A model generated the notes under the pieces. The model saw nothing but the letters and a program-made list of their open reading frames with translations. It was not told where the DNA came from and did no database searches. The position numbers were made by a program, and so were the translations under genes. From Chryseobacterium sp. JUb7 (GTDB lineage Bacteria > Bacteroidota > Bacteroidia > Flavobacteriales > Weeksellaceae): DNA of 64,000 nucleotides. The stretch lies in the NCBI RefSeq assembly GCF_024806495.1, contig NZ_JANUFF010000016.1, positions 26,107 to 90,106 on the forward strand. Direction: 5' to 3'. Positions 26,901 through 35,479 of the stretch are shown here, one piece after another. Within the stretch, counting starts at the first letter, position 1. Every line of letters starts with the position of its first letter.

Positions 26901-26925
26901 GTCAGGAGTTGACATCACTTTTTAA
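23911..26925 (+). CDS. susC: SusC-type TonB-dependent transporter of the pectin locus
   Basis: The 1004-residue protein has a signal peptide (about 1-25, ending AMAQ), a TonB-box-like NIDEVVLVGYTKV (about 36-48), the plug with ADAIKDMPSTNAAEAIQGRMAGVQV and LKDASSTNIYGARGANGVVLITTKGG, and a large beta-barrel ending in the usual aromatic C-terminus (RSRFILSGVDITF). SusC proteins import glycan oligomers with the SusD lipoprotein as lid; susD follows after 11 bp. Unlike most SusC proteins it lacks the N-terminal carboxypeptidase-regulatory-like domain: the signal peptide leads straight to the TonB box. Substrate is inferred to be pectin oligosaccharides from the neighbours. Confidence 0.93.
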   Translation: MDKKVHSIKWLYLTVFLLPVLAMAQEKEPKKETEKNIDEVVLVGYTKVSKKDVTNSVASVKADAIKDMPSTNAAEAIQGRMAGVQVSLSEGSPGADVDIVIRGGNSITGSNAPLYIVDGVQMDNALSILSPKEIESIEVLKDASSTNIYGARGANGVVLITTKGGRKRAKTSINYNGFLGVRKIQNTIDVLDPYQFVLYQYELYNKGGVQTDMDAFVARYGTYDKIEDYKKVKKRDWQDEVFGREAFNFTHNLSVTGGSDNSSFSLSLNNVQEDGIMIGSGFKRNMANFKYDYEISKKLNMTLNARYSRQTIFGAGTSSTGSQSTNRLRNAVRYQPFEGGSAVDVDDFDPLFANETNLVNPILLANNEIKENGRNDLLLNGTLEYKISKDFTFRSVIGYVQRDEFINQFSGPITSVARQNNDQPVVLLNKSQTRRITNTNTLNYRKTFGNHKLDLLVGQEMVKTDGESLAMTIKWFPKSISAEEAFANIQSASPPGGLVQDAPRAGRNPDRLASFFGRANYIFKNKYILTASMRADGSSVFGPGNRWGYFPAASAAWKITEENFLKGNKTVSELKLRLGYGLSGNNRIGSFLYDTFFTTSSDYGYAFGTNVTPGATTGNILANKNVKWESATSKNIGLDFGLFKGRVYGALDLYQTDTKDLLLLAQIPKTTGYEYQYQNSGSTTNKGIEFSVGSTIISNDNFTWKMDANISSNRNTIKSLGDNASPSSFSYLYPSGWQNSLNDFLVQVGKPVGTFWGYVTAGRYEVSDFDYNAATQVYTLKAGIPSSAAAANGAKLVQPGDLKLQDLNGDGVIDNKDMTDLGNAQPKFYGGFSQTFRYRNWDMSLLFNFSVGNKVYNANKIEYSTQYLYKDNNMLAEVADRWRWFDDAGQKVNDPTALAALNANTTGWTPPAGAYFLHSYAIEDGSFLRLNNVTIGYSLGKEFTKQLGLSNFRLYFTMNNVFTITGYSGYDPEANTRRNPLTPGVDYAAYPRSRFILSGVDITF

Positions 26926-26936
26926 ACCCTAATATT

Positions 26937-28760
26937 ATGAAGAAGAATAAATTTTTAGCTATAGTATTTTCCATTGCAGGATTAATAACTTTAAATTCAT
27001 GCGACCAATATCTGGATGTGGAAAGCTTATCCAATACCGCAGAAGCACAACAATTCGATTCTGCTTCCGACACTTTCTCTGCCTTGGTTGGTGTTTACAA
27101 CGCCACTATGGGTGATAATACCTATGGTCAGAGAATGAATCTTATCCTTACCCAATCCGGAGATGATTTAAGAACTTCCGGAGACTATAATGCCAATGAC
27201 AGACGAGGGATCAGTTGTTTTGGAGCAATACCTACCAATACAGAACTTTTAAGACCTTTTTTGGATACCTATGCTGGTATTGAGAGAGCCAACCTTGTTA
27301 TTAAAAATATTCCGCTTTCGCCAGTTTATAAAACAGGTTCTGAAGCAGATAAAAAATTAATGGACAGATATCTGGGTGAAGCTTTAACACTGAGAGCTCA
27401 ATTCTATTCTGATCTTATCAAAAACTGGGGCGATGTACCTTTTCAGGATGTACCGTCAGCAGATCTTCCTGATTTATATCTTCCAAAAACGGACAGAGAC
27501 ATTATCTACGAAAAAATTCTCGATGATTTATTAAAAGCAGAAAGCCTTGTTCCGTGGAGATCTGAAGGAGCAACAACAGCACAAAGAATTTCGAAAGGTG
27601 CCGTGAAAGGATTAAGAGCCAGAATCGCATTGGCAAGAGCCGGATATTCATTAAGAAGAGCTCCTCAGCAAATGCTACAGGGATCCAATCCTCAAAAATA
27701 TTATCAGATCGCTTATGATGAATGTAAAGATATCATCAATTCCGGGCAGCATCAGCTAAACCCTAGCTATGAAGGATTATTCAGATCATTACATACTAAT
27801 TCTCAAGATGCAACAAACGAGGTTATTTATGCGATCGGAGCATTCGGAGGAAACTCTAGAACCGACAGTAAGATTGGTTACTACAATGGGTTAAGGCATG
27901 ATGATACAGACTGGAAATCTTCAGGAGGAATCAGCGCTATCCCAACCTATTTTTATGAATTCAGCAAATATGATGTAAGAAGAGACATCAATGTTGCGAT
28001 CTTCAGAGTAAATACAACAAAACAGGAGGAACTGCAGACATCTATCAACTGGAATGATGGTAAATTCAGAAAATCATGGTCAAATATTACCGGAACTTCA
28101 CAAAACCTTGGTATCGACTGGCCTTTATTAAGATATTCGGATATCCTGCTCATGTTTGCTGAAGCAGATAATGAACTTCATAATGGTCCTTCTGCAGATG
28201 CCATTAACGCTGTAATGTCGGTAAAACAAAGAGCTTACACCGGTAATCTTGGACAGGTGGGAACTATACCTACAGATAAAACAGGATTCTTTAATTATCT
28301 TGTGAAAGAAAGACAGCTAGAATTTGGTGGAGAAGGACTTAGAAAATATGATCTTATCCGATGGAATTTATTAGAAACTAAAATTAATGAAACAAGAGCT
28401 AAGCTTACCCAATTCATGAATGGTACAGGAGCTTACGCCAATGTGCCGGAATATATTTTCTATAAGAAAGTAGCATATGACAAAACAAAAACGGCTCAAC
28501 AGAATATTTCAGATATAGATTTCTACACAGCAACCGGTGTTGCAAAAGCAGATATTTTCTATACTCCGAACCAAAGTGTGGCAACACCTTCCGGCTATAC
28601 AAAAGTAAACTGGAGACTGGCGATGACACAACCATACATCAGTGGTGATCCAATTAAGAGTTATGCCTACTATTTCCAGCCAAACAAGAGAGAACTACTT
28701 CCATTGGCATTAGATGTTGTTAATTCCAATTACAATCTTACCCAAGATTACGGATACTAG
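26937..28760 (+). CDS. susD: SusD-type glycan-binding lipoprotein
   Basis: The 607-residue protein has a lipoprotein signal with lipobox LNSC (Cys about 22) followed by DQYLDVES, the usual SusD start, and the SusD/RagB fold with TPR-like helices (AEALTLRAQFYSDLIKNWGDVPF) and the C-terminal block ERQLEFGGEGLRKYDLIRWN. It should cap the SusC barrel on the cell surface and bind pectin-derived oligomers. The tight coupling to susC and the hairpin that follows (28789-28825) suggest the pair is made at a higher level than the enzymes downstream. Confidence 0.93.
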   Translation: MKKNKFLAIVFSIAGLITLNSCDQYLDVESLSNTAEAQQFDSASDTFSALVGVYNATMGDNTYGQRMNLILTQSGDDLRTSGDYNANDRRGISCFGAIPTNTELLRPFLDTYAGIERANLVIKNIPLSPVYKTGSEADKKLMDRYLGEALTLRAQFYSDLIKNWGDVPFQDVPSADLPDLYLPKTDRDIIYEKILDDLLKAESLVPWRSEGATTAQRISKGAVKGLRARIALARAGYSLRRAPQQMLQGSNPQKYYQIAYDECKDIINSGQHQLNPSYEGLFRSLHTNSQDATNEVIYAIGAFGGNSRTDSKIGYYNGLRHDDTDWKSSGGISAIPTYFYEFSKYDVRRDINVAIFRVNTTKQEELQTSINWNDGKFRKSWSNITGTSQNLGIDWPLLRYSDILLMFAEADNELHNGPSADAINAVMSVKQRAYTGNLGQVGTIPTDKTGFFNYLVKERQLEFGGEGLRKYDLIRWNLLETKINETRAKLTQFMNGTGAYANVPEYIFYKKVAYDKTKTAQQNISDIDFYTATGVAKADIFYTPNQSVATPSGYTKVNWRLAMTQPYISGDPIKSYAYYFQPNKRELLPLALDVVNSNYNLTQDYGY

Positions 28761-28788
28761 AAATTAAAAGTACATTCATATCAAGTTA

Positions 28789-28826
28789 AAAATACAGGCT
28801 TAGCCCTAGGTTAAGTCTGTATTTTA
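28789..28826 (+). terminator. Terminator or attenuator after susD
   Basis: A 14 bp stem, AAAATACAGGCTTA / TAAGTCTGTATTTT (one G-U pair), with a 9-base loop lies 28 bp after the susD stop. Partial read-through would feed the enzyme genes. Confidence 0.7.
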
Positions 28827-28843
28827 AATCAAATTAAAACTTT

Positions 28844-29866
28844 ATGAAAGCTCCTCTGATTTATAAAAATTTTAAACTTTTTTCCATATTCTCAATACTG
28901 CTGTTAAGTCTTCTTTCTTTTAAAACTGCTGATAAAACGATCGTGGTTTCAAAAGACGGAAAAGGCAACTTTACCACAGTACAACAAGCGATTGATGCTA
29001 TTGAAAACGGTTCTTCAACAAGAACAAAAATTTTAATTAAAGCAGGAACTTACAAAGAAAAAATTACCATTCCCGAAACCAAAGGAGCGATTGTTTTGGA
29101 AGGAGAAAATTCTCAAAACACCATCATCACTTATGATGATTTTGCTTCAAAAAAGAATTCAGAAGGAAAAGATATCGGAACTACAGGTTCTTCAACCATT
29201 TTCATTTATTCTAATGATTTTACAGCCAAAAATATTTCATTTGAAAACAGTTCAGGAAGAGTTGGACAAGCCGTTGCAGTATTGACTTCAGGCGACAGAA
29301 TAGCTTTTGAAAACTGCAGGTTCCTAGGAAATCAGGATACTTTATATTTAAAAGGGGTTCAGGATTCTCCGGATAAAACAAAATCGTCAAGAAATTATTT
29401 TAAAAACTGTTACATCGAAGGGACCACCGACTATATTTTCGGAGCCGGAACCGCTGTTTTTGAAAACTGTACGATTTATTCCAAAGAAACGGCAAGTTAC
29501 GTTACGGCCGCTTCTACCCCACAGGAAAACGAGTTTGGATTTGTTTTTATTAATTCTAAAATTATCGGTAATGCCAAAGAAAATTCGGTGTATCTAGGAA
29601 GACCCTGGAGACCTTTTGCAAAAACCGTTTATATCGATTGTGAAATCAATTCAAGCATAAAAACAGAAGGCTGGCACAACTGGAACAAACCTGATGCAGA
29701 AAAAACCACTTTCTACGGAGAGTTTAATTCAAAAGGTTCTGGAGCGAATGCAACAAAAAGAGTTTCATGGTCACATCAGCTAACAAAAGTAGAAAGAAAA
29801 AAGTACACCCTAAATAATATTCTTAAAGGAAAAGACAACTGGAATCCATTGAAAAGTTTGAAATAA
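28844..29866 (+). CDS. Pectin methylesterase (CE8), first copy
   Basis: The 340-residue protein has a signal peptide and a right-handed beta-helix typical of CE8 pectinesterases. The active site is complete: GQAVAV (about 145), GNQDTLY with the acid Asp near 164, GTTDYIFG with the nucleophile Asp near 194, and LGRPWRPF with the Arg near 249. It removes methyl esters from homogalacturonan so that pectate lyases and GH28 can cut. It lies between susD and a pectate lyase. A second CE8 gene at 38317 differs enough to suggest a different specificity. Confidence 0.92.
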   Translation: MKAPLIYKNFKLFSIFSILLLSLLSFKTADKTIVVSKDGKGNFTTVQQAIDAIENGSSTRTKILIKAGTYKEKITIPETKGAIVLEGENSQNTIITYDDFASKKNSEGKDIGTTGSSTIFIYSNDFTAKNISFENSSGRVGQAVAVLTSGDRIAFENCRFLGNQDTLYLKGVQDSPDKTKSSRNYFKNCYIEGTTDYIFGAGTAVFENCTIYSKETASYVTAASTPQENEFGFVFINSKIIGNAKENSVYLGRPWRPFAKTVYIDCEINSSIKTEGWHNWNKPDAEKTTFYGEFNSKGSGANATKRVSWSHQLTKVERKKYTLNNILKGKDNWNPLKSLK

Positions 29867-29898
29867 ATTAAATCAAAAAACACCAAGAATTTTCAATC

Positions 29899-31308
29899 AT
29901 GAAAAAACACTTCAAAAAGCTCTTTACAATAGGAATTTTATTCGGTATTACACTGAGTAATGCTCAAAATGTGTTGAGTTTTCCTGGTGCCGAAGGTTTC
30001 GGAAGATATACAACAGGTGGTCGTAGCGGAAAGGTTTATTTTGTGACAAAATTAACGGATGACGGTTCAGAAGGTACATTAAGATATGCTTTAGATCAAA
30101 AAGGACCGAGATATATTGTGTTTAAAACAGGTGGAACCATTTATTTGGAGTCTCCTTTAAAAATAAAAGAAGGCGACGTTACCATTGCAGGACAAACTGC
30201 TCCCGGCGACGGAATTACCATTGCTAATTATGAAACTTTTGTTGGCGCAGATAATGTGGTTATACGTTACATGCGTTTCAGGATGGGCGATCAGAAAAAT
30301 TTTGAAGGTGATGCATTAGGCGCAAGATTTATCAAAAATTTAATGGTGGATCATTGTTCGATGAGCTGGTCTACCGATGAGACGGTTTCCATTTATGTCA
30401 ATGAAAACACAACGCTTCAATGGTGTGTGATTGCTGAAAGTTTAAGAAATTCTGTTCATCAGAAGGGCGCTCACGGTTACGGTGGAATTGCTGGCGGAAA
30501 ATTCGCAAGTTTTCATCATAATATCTATGCGCATCATGACAGCAGAAATCCAAGATTGGGCGAATATGCGGGAAGTAAATTTGCTTTGACCGATCTTACC
30601 GATTTCAGAAACAATGTGATCTACAATTGGGGGCACAACAATGTCTACGGCGGCGAAGGAATGAATGTGAATATTGTGAATAATTACTACAAACCGGGAC
30701 CTGCAACCATGACCAAACAACGAATTGTAGCCATTGATAAAAATGAAAAATCTGAAACTGAAGTTTACAATATCTGGGGAAAATATTACATCAACGGAAA
30801 TGTAATGGAAGGAAATGCTGAAATATCAAAAGACAATTGGACGCAGGGTGTTTTTGCCCAAATGAAACCTTCATATAATTTAACAGTTAAAGATAAAAAC
30901 GAAATAAAAATCAATCAGCCTCACGATATTCAGAATAATGTAAGAACAGATACTCCTAAAGAGGCTTATGATAAAATTTTACAGGTCGGAGGAGCCAGTT
31001 TGGTAAGAGATGCAATCGATTTACATGTTTTAAAAGATGTAAAAAATGGAAGTTTCACTTACAACGGTTCAAAAGGCAGTACCAACGGAATCATCGATTC
31101 TCAGAAAGATGTTGGCGGATTCCCAAATTTAAAAACCGGAAAATCTCTACCCGATTCAGATAATGACGGAATGCCTGATGAATGGGAAATAAAAAATGGT
31201 TTAAATCCAAAATTTGCTGATGCCAACGGGAGAGATTTAGATAAAAATTACGATAATATTGAAGTGTATTTTAATGATATTGTTAAAAAAATAACCGAAA
31301 AACAATAA
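29899..31308 (+). CDS. Pectate lyase, PL1-like
   Basis: The 469-residue protein has a signal peptide (ending NAQ, about 23), then the PL1-type beta-helix start FPGAEGFGRYTTGGRSGKVYFVTKL, the calcium-site region VDHCSMSWSTDE (about 150-161), and HHNIYAHHDSRNPRLG with the catalytic Arg near 220. A C-terminal DSDNDGMPDEWEIKNGLNP stretch (about 418-436) looks like a calcium-binding type 3 repeat. It should split polygalacturonate by beta-elimination to unsaturated oligomers. It is 32 bp after the first pectin methylesterase. Confidence 0.88.
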   Translation: MKKHFKKLFTIGILFGITLSNAQNVLSFPGAEGFGRYTTGGRSGKVYFVTKLTDDGSEGTLRYALDQKGPRYIVFKTGGTIYLESPLKIKEGDVTIAGQTAPGDGITIANYETFVGADNVVIRYMRFRMGDQKNFEGDALGARFIKNLMVDHCSMSWSTDETVSIYVNENTTLQWCVIAESLRNSVHQKGAHGYGGIAGGKFASFHHNIYAHHDSRNPRLGEYAGSKFALTDLTDFRNNVIYNWGHNNVYGGEGMNVNIVNNYYKPGPATMTKQRIVAIDKNEKSETEVYNIWGKYYINGNVMEGNAEISKDNWTQGVFAQMKPSYNLTVKDKNEIKINQPHDIQNNVRTDTPKEAYDKILQVGGASLVRDAIDLHVLKDVKNGSFTYNGSKGSTNGIIDSQKDVGGFPNLKTGKSLPDSDNDGMPDEWEIKNGLNPKFADANGRDLDKNYDNIEVYFNDIVKKITEKQ

Positions 31309-31348
31309 GTAATAATCATGAAAACTCTTTGTTAAAAAAGGTTATCCA

Positions 31349-32356
31349 ATGAAAAATAGTATGAAACTTAATTTGTTTAAAATATTAGCTGCAGGAGTAT
31401 TATTATCTTCAAATTTTTCAGCGCAGACTTCTGTGATTGAAACGATTAAAAAGAACCCGAAAGTACCTTTTTCTTACGCAGAACTTTCTGTAAAAGAAGG
31501 TGGAAAATGGGAAGGCAATAAATACATTGGCGGAACGTTCAAAAATGTTCAGGAAATTACCCTTCCTGAATCTCATACCGACCATTCCAGCTACATCAGA
31601 TATGAAGGTATCGGGCTGGAAAACAATCAGATTGGCTATAGATTATATCTGGACTGGAGAAATGCAACAGATATTTTCGGTAAAAAAGTAAATACGCTCG
31701 TTTTACCGGAAGTCGGGCAGGACGGTTTTGAATCGTATCACCACGATGCGCCTTGGGGACAGGATATTTTAAAATCCGGCCGTACCATTGGTGTTGGTTC
31801 TTACGGACGATATGATGAGCAGAATGATTTTGTTGAAACTTTTAAAATCGTGAAAAATACGACGGCAAAAGTTATTAATGAAAAAGATCAGTCTTATGCA
31901 ACTATTGATTATAAAGGCTGGAAAACCTGGGGCGATGCCATCGATTTACAGTCAAAACTGACGATTTTCAACAAAGACCGTTTTGTAAAAGTAGATTTGA
32001 ATTTGAGTAATACCATTTCAGGTTTATGCACCGGAATTGTTGCCATTAAAAATATTCCTTTAAAACAGGGAATCAGTAAAAATAAAAAATGGGCTTACAT
32101 TGCCACTTACGGTCAGCAGACTTTAGCCAAAAAAGAAGATAATCTGGGAATGGTCATCTTCTACCCTCTTGAAAACTTTGATAAATACGTAATGACAAAA
32201 TCTACTCATACCGTAGTTTTTAAGAAAACAAAGAAGGTATCGTATTATTTTATGGGAGCCTGGTCTCAGGAACCCAACGGCTTAACAACAGAAGAATCTT
32301 TCTACCAGGACTTGGATAAAAAATTAGAAATTTTAGATAAAAATAATCAACTTTAA
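31349..32356 (+). CDS. DUF4861 secreted protein, short form
   Basis: The 335-residue exported protein belongs to the DUF4861 family, which is common in pectin loci of Bacteroidota and has no settled function in my knowledge. Visible blocks are YIRYEGIGLENNQIGYRLYLDWRNATDIFGK, YHHDAPWGQDILKSGRTIGVGSYG and GTFKNVQEITLPESHTDHSSY. Its last base overlaps the first base of the GH105 start codon (TAATG), so translation is probably coupled to that enzyme. A larger paralogue of the family is at 46893-48101. A role in handling unsaturated rhamnogalacturonan pieces is an inference from the coupling. Confidence 0.75.
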   Translation: MKNSMKLNLFKILAAGVLLSSNFSAQTSVIETIKKNPKVPFSYAELSVKEGGKWEGNKYIGGTFKNVQEITLPESHTDHSSYIRYEGIGLENNQIGYRLYLDWRNATDIFGKKVNTLVLPEVGQDGFESYHHDAPWGQDILKSGRTIGVGSYGRYDEQNDFVETFKIVKNTTAKVINEKDQSYATIDYKGWKTWGDAIDLQSKLTIFNKDRFVKVDLNLSNTISGLCTGIVAIKNIPLKQGISKNKKWAYIATYGQQTLAKKEDNLGMVIFYPLENFDKYVMTKSTHTVVFKKTKKVSYYFMGAWSQEPNGLTTEESFYQDLDKKLEILDKNNQL

Positions 32357-33627
32357 TGTTTAAAATCATGAATTTCATTAATAATAAAATAAAAGCATAC
32401 GCAGTTGCCATTTTAGGTTCAGGAATGTTCCTTGCTTGTGCTCAAACTAAAAATGCAACCGCTGCAAAATCTTCAATTGAAAATTCAAAATCAGGCAAAG
32501 TGATTCCTGCTAATCTGAAATGGTCAGAAAGAATGCTGCTTTCCGAAATGCACAGATTTCCGGAAGCCTGGATGCTGGATTTCAGTAAAAGTCCGAAATG
32601 GACTTATCCTTCTGCCATTGTTTTGGATGGTGCTGAAAAGGTATACGCAAAAACAGGTAAAAAAGAATATTACGACTATATCAACGGTTTTGGTGAAGAC
32701 CTGATTAAAGAGGACGGAACTATTCTTACTTATGACATTTCCAAATATAATATCGATATGCTCAACAGCGGAAATGTTCTTCTTTATTTGTATGAAAAAG
32801 AGAAAAAAGAGAAATACCTGAAGGCACTTCAAACGCTACGTCTGCAAATCGACGGACAGCCACGAACTAATGAAGGTTCTTTCTGGCATAAGAAAATATA
32901 TCCATATCAAGTTTGGTTAGACGGATTGTATATGGGAATGCCTTTCTACACACATTATACAAAAGATTTCACCAAAGGCGCAGATGCTCAGAAAGCGTAT
33001 GATGATATTGTTTTCCAGTTTGAATCTGTTCAAAAGCATATGTTAGACAAAAAAACCGGCCTTCTTTATCACGGTTGGGATGAAAGCAAAGAACAGGCTT
33101 GGGCGAACAAAGAAACCGGACTTTCACCTAATTTCTGGGGAAGAGCCATGGGTTGGTACGGAATGGCGTTGGTAGATGTGTTAGATTATCTACCAAAAGA
33201 TCATCCTGGAAGAGCAAAATTAATTTCTTATATAAAATCTTACGCCGATGCAGTGATTAAAGTTCAGGATAAAAAATCAGGACTTTGGTATCAGATTATG
33301 GATAAACCTTTAGAAAAAGGGAATTATGAAGAAGCAACAGCATCATCAATGTTTGTTTATACCATCATTAAATCAGTTAATGAAGGCTATCTTCCAAAAT
33401 CATACAAAGCTGCCGCAAAAAAAGGATACGATGGAATCATTAAAAATTTAATCACCGTTGACGAAAACGGAGTCGTAAACCTTAATAAATGTTGCGCCGT
33501 TGCCGGATTAGGCGGAAAACCTTACAGAGACGGTTCCTATGAATATTATGTAAACGAAGAAATACGTTCCAACGACGGAAAAGGAACAGGACCATTCATT
33601 TTAGCAAGTTTAGAATTTGAAAAATAA
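32356..33627 (+). CDS. Unsaturated rhamnogalacturonyl hydrolase (GH105)
   Basis: The 423-residue lipoprotein (lipobox FLAC, Cys about 28) has the alpha/alpha-barrel of GH105 with the catalytic Asp in YPYQVWLDGLYMGMPFY (about 187-203) and NFWGRAMGWYGMALVDVL. GH105 enzymes remove the unsaturated uronic acid left at the end of oligomers by lyases, by hydration of its double bond. Its product is the substrate for KdgF and KduI encoded in this window. Start is ATG 32356, overlapping the DUF4861 stop; ATG 32368 is an alternative. Confidence 0.9.
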   Translation: MFKIMNFINNKIKAYAVAILGSGMFLACAQTKNATAAKSSIENSKSGKVIPANLKWSERMLLSEMHRFPEAWMLDFSKSPKWTYPSAIVLDGAEKVYAKTGKKEYYDYINGFGEDLIKEDGTILTYDISKYNIDMLNSGNVLLYLYEKEKKEKYLKALQTLRLQIDGQPRTNEGSFWHKKIYPYQVWLDGLYMGMPFYTHYTKDFTKGADAQKAYDDIVFQFESVQKHMLDKKTGLLYHGWDESKEQAWANKETGLSPNFWGRAMGWYGMALVDVLDYLPKDHPGRAKLISYIKSYADAVIKVQDKKSGLWYQIMDKPLEKGNYEEATASSMFVYTIIKSVNEGYLPKSYKAAAKKGYDGIIKNLITVDENGVVNLNKCCAVAGLGGKPYRDGSYEYYVNEEIRSNDGKGTGPFILASLEFEK

Positions 33628-33660
33628 GCTGTTAAGATACAAACTCAACCTTTGCTGATA

Positions 33661-35304
33661 ATGAAGACAAATAAAATTTTAAATATACTTTCATTAACCA
33701 TTTTCTCTATTGCATCAAGTTATATGGATGCACAGGAAAAAAACTACGTTTCGGAAGTCTGGACTGCCGATCAGGGGAAGAATTTCAGAAACCCTATCCT
33801 TTACGCAGATTATTCTGATCCGGACGCGATTCGTGTGGGTGAAGATTACTATATGACGGCATCAAGCTTTAATGAAGCTCCGGGCTTGCCCATTCTTCAT
33901 TCAAAAGATATGGTCAACTGGAAATTGGTGAATTATGCCCTTCCGGATGTCCTTCCGAGCGAGCATTTTTCGACCCCAAAAAGAGGTGACGGTGTTTGGG
34001 CACCAAGCATCAGATTTCATAAAGGTGAATTCTATATTTATTGGGGTGACCCTGATTTCGGAATTTATATGGTGAAAACTAAAGATCCGTTGGGAGCTTG
34101 GGAAAAACCAGTTTTGGTGATGGAAGGAAAAGGCTTAATAGATTCCTGTCCGTTTTGGGATGAAGACGGAAATGCTTATCTAATTCACGGTTGGGCAGGA
34201 AGTCGCGCCGGAGTGAAGAGTATTTTAACGTTAAATAAAATGAATACTGAGGGAACAAAAGTTCTAGATAAAGGCGTTCATGTTTTCGATGGTCACGATG
34301 CACATCCAACCGTTGAAGGCCCGAAAATGTATAAGAGAAACGGCTATTACTATATTTTTGCTCCCGCAGGTGGCGTGGCTACAGGCTGGCAATTGGTCTT
34401 AAGATCCAAAAATATTTACGGTCCTTACGAAGAGAAAGTTGTTCTTGAGCAAGGTTCAACAAAAATCAACGGACCTCATCAGGGCGCTTGGGTAGATACG
34501 CCTTCCGGAGAAGACTGGTTTTACCATTTTCAGGATGTGGATGCCGGCGGAAGAATTGTTCACCTGCAACCGATGAAATGGGAAAAAGACTGGCCAGTTA
34601 TCGGAATCGACAATAATAAAAACGAAATCGGAGAACCTGTTTTAACCTATAAAAAACCAAACGTTGGGCAAATTTATCCAATTGTTACCCCTCCTGAAAC
34701 GGACGAATTTGATGGCGAGAAATTAGGTTTGCAATGGCAATGGAGTGCCAACGAAAATATCGTTTGGTCATCCAAACTTCCGGGGCAAAAATTTTTAAGA
34801 TTATTCTCCATAAAAGTTCCTGAAGGTGAAAAAAATCTTTGGAACGTTCCGAATTTATTAACTCAAAAATTCCCGGCTCCGAATTTTGCCGCGTCTACAA
34901 AGGTTAAATTAACGCCCGAAGATGCCAAAGAAGGAAAAACTGCAGGATTATTAGTAATGGGATTAGATCACGAGTCAATTGTGATTACTAATAAACCCGA
35001 CGGATTTTATCTTCAATTAAGAAGAGCCGAAAAAGCAGACAAAGGTGGTGAAGAAAAGGTTTTATTTGAAACAAAATTAAAAACAAACGAAGCCTATTTA
35101 AAAGTAAATGTAAACGAGCCAAATGGTTTATGTCAGTTCAGCTATAGTGAAAATGGAAAAGATTTCACAAAAGTAGGCGATGTTTTTCAGTCAAAACCCG
35201 GAAAATGGATTGGTGCTAAAGTTGGTTTATACAGTGTAAGCACAACCAAAGCGCCTCGCGGTGGATATGCGGATTTTGATTGGTTTAGGATAACTAAAAA
35301 TTAA
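33661..35304 (+). CDS. GH43-family glycoside hydrolase
   Basis: From ATG 33661 the protein has 547 residues (the frame begins at a TTG three codons earlier). A signal peptide is followed by a GH43 five-bladed propeller with the three acids in YSDPDAIRVG (about 49-58), LIDSCPFWDEDGNAYLIHGW (about 160-178) and HPTVEGPKMYK (about 217-227). A C-terminal concanavalin-like module (about 345-547) is of the beta-xylosidase type. GH43 enzymes act on arabinose or xylose linkages, so it probably trims side chains of rhamnogalacturonan or xylogalacturonan. Released xylose would suit xylA and xylE upstream. Exact specificity cannot be read from sequence. Confidence 0.85.
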   Translation: MKTNKILNILSLTIFSIASSYMDAQEKNYVSEVWTADQGKNFRNPILYADYSDPDAIRVGEDYYMTASSFNEAPGLPILHSKDMVNWKLVNYALPDVLPSEHFSTPKRGDGVWAPSIRFHKGEFYIYWGDPDFGIYMVKTKDPLGAWEKPVLVMEGKGLIDSCPFWDEDGNAYLIHGWAGSRAGVKSILTLNKMNTEGTKVLDKGVHVFDGHDAHPTVEGPKMYKRNGYYYIFAPAGGVATGWQLVLRSKNIYGPYEEKVVLEQGSTKINGPHQGAWVDTPSGEDWFYHFQDVDAGGRIVHLQPMKWEKDWPVIGIDNNKNEIGEPVLTYKKPNVGQIYPIVTPPETDEFDGEKLGLQWQWSANENIVWSSKLPGQKFLRLFSIKVPEGEKNLWNVPNLLTQKFPAPNFAASTKVKLTPEDAKEGKTAGLLVMGLDHESIVITNKPDGFYLQLRRAEKADKGGEEKVLFETKLKTNEAYLKVNVNEPNGLCQFSYSENGKDFTKVGDVFQSKPGKWIGAKVGLYSVSTTKAPRGGYADFDWFRITKN

Positions 35305-35311
35305 TTATTTC

Positions 35312-35412
35312 CCACAGATTACACAGATTTTCACGGATGATTGCGCATAGTTTTTAAAACTTATAAATAAAAATATTACATAAACATCTGTGAAAATCTG
35401 CGAGATCTGTGG
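35312..35412. repeat. Inverted repeat CCACAGAT...ATCTGTGG
   Basis: CCACAGATTACACAGATTTTC at the left is mirrored by an arm running to CTGTGG at 35412, with GTGAAAATCTGC in it. It is a dispersed repeat type; a fragment of it (AAATTACACTGATTTTTACAG) lies at 44466-44486. It separates GH43 from GH28. Confidence 0.6.
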
Positions 35413-35479
35413 AAGAAAAAATAAATATTCGATTTTAAAATAAAATCAATAAAGAAAATTAAAACTCAGAAAAAATAAA

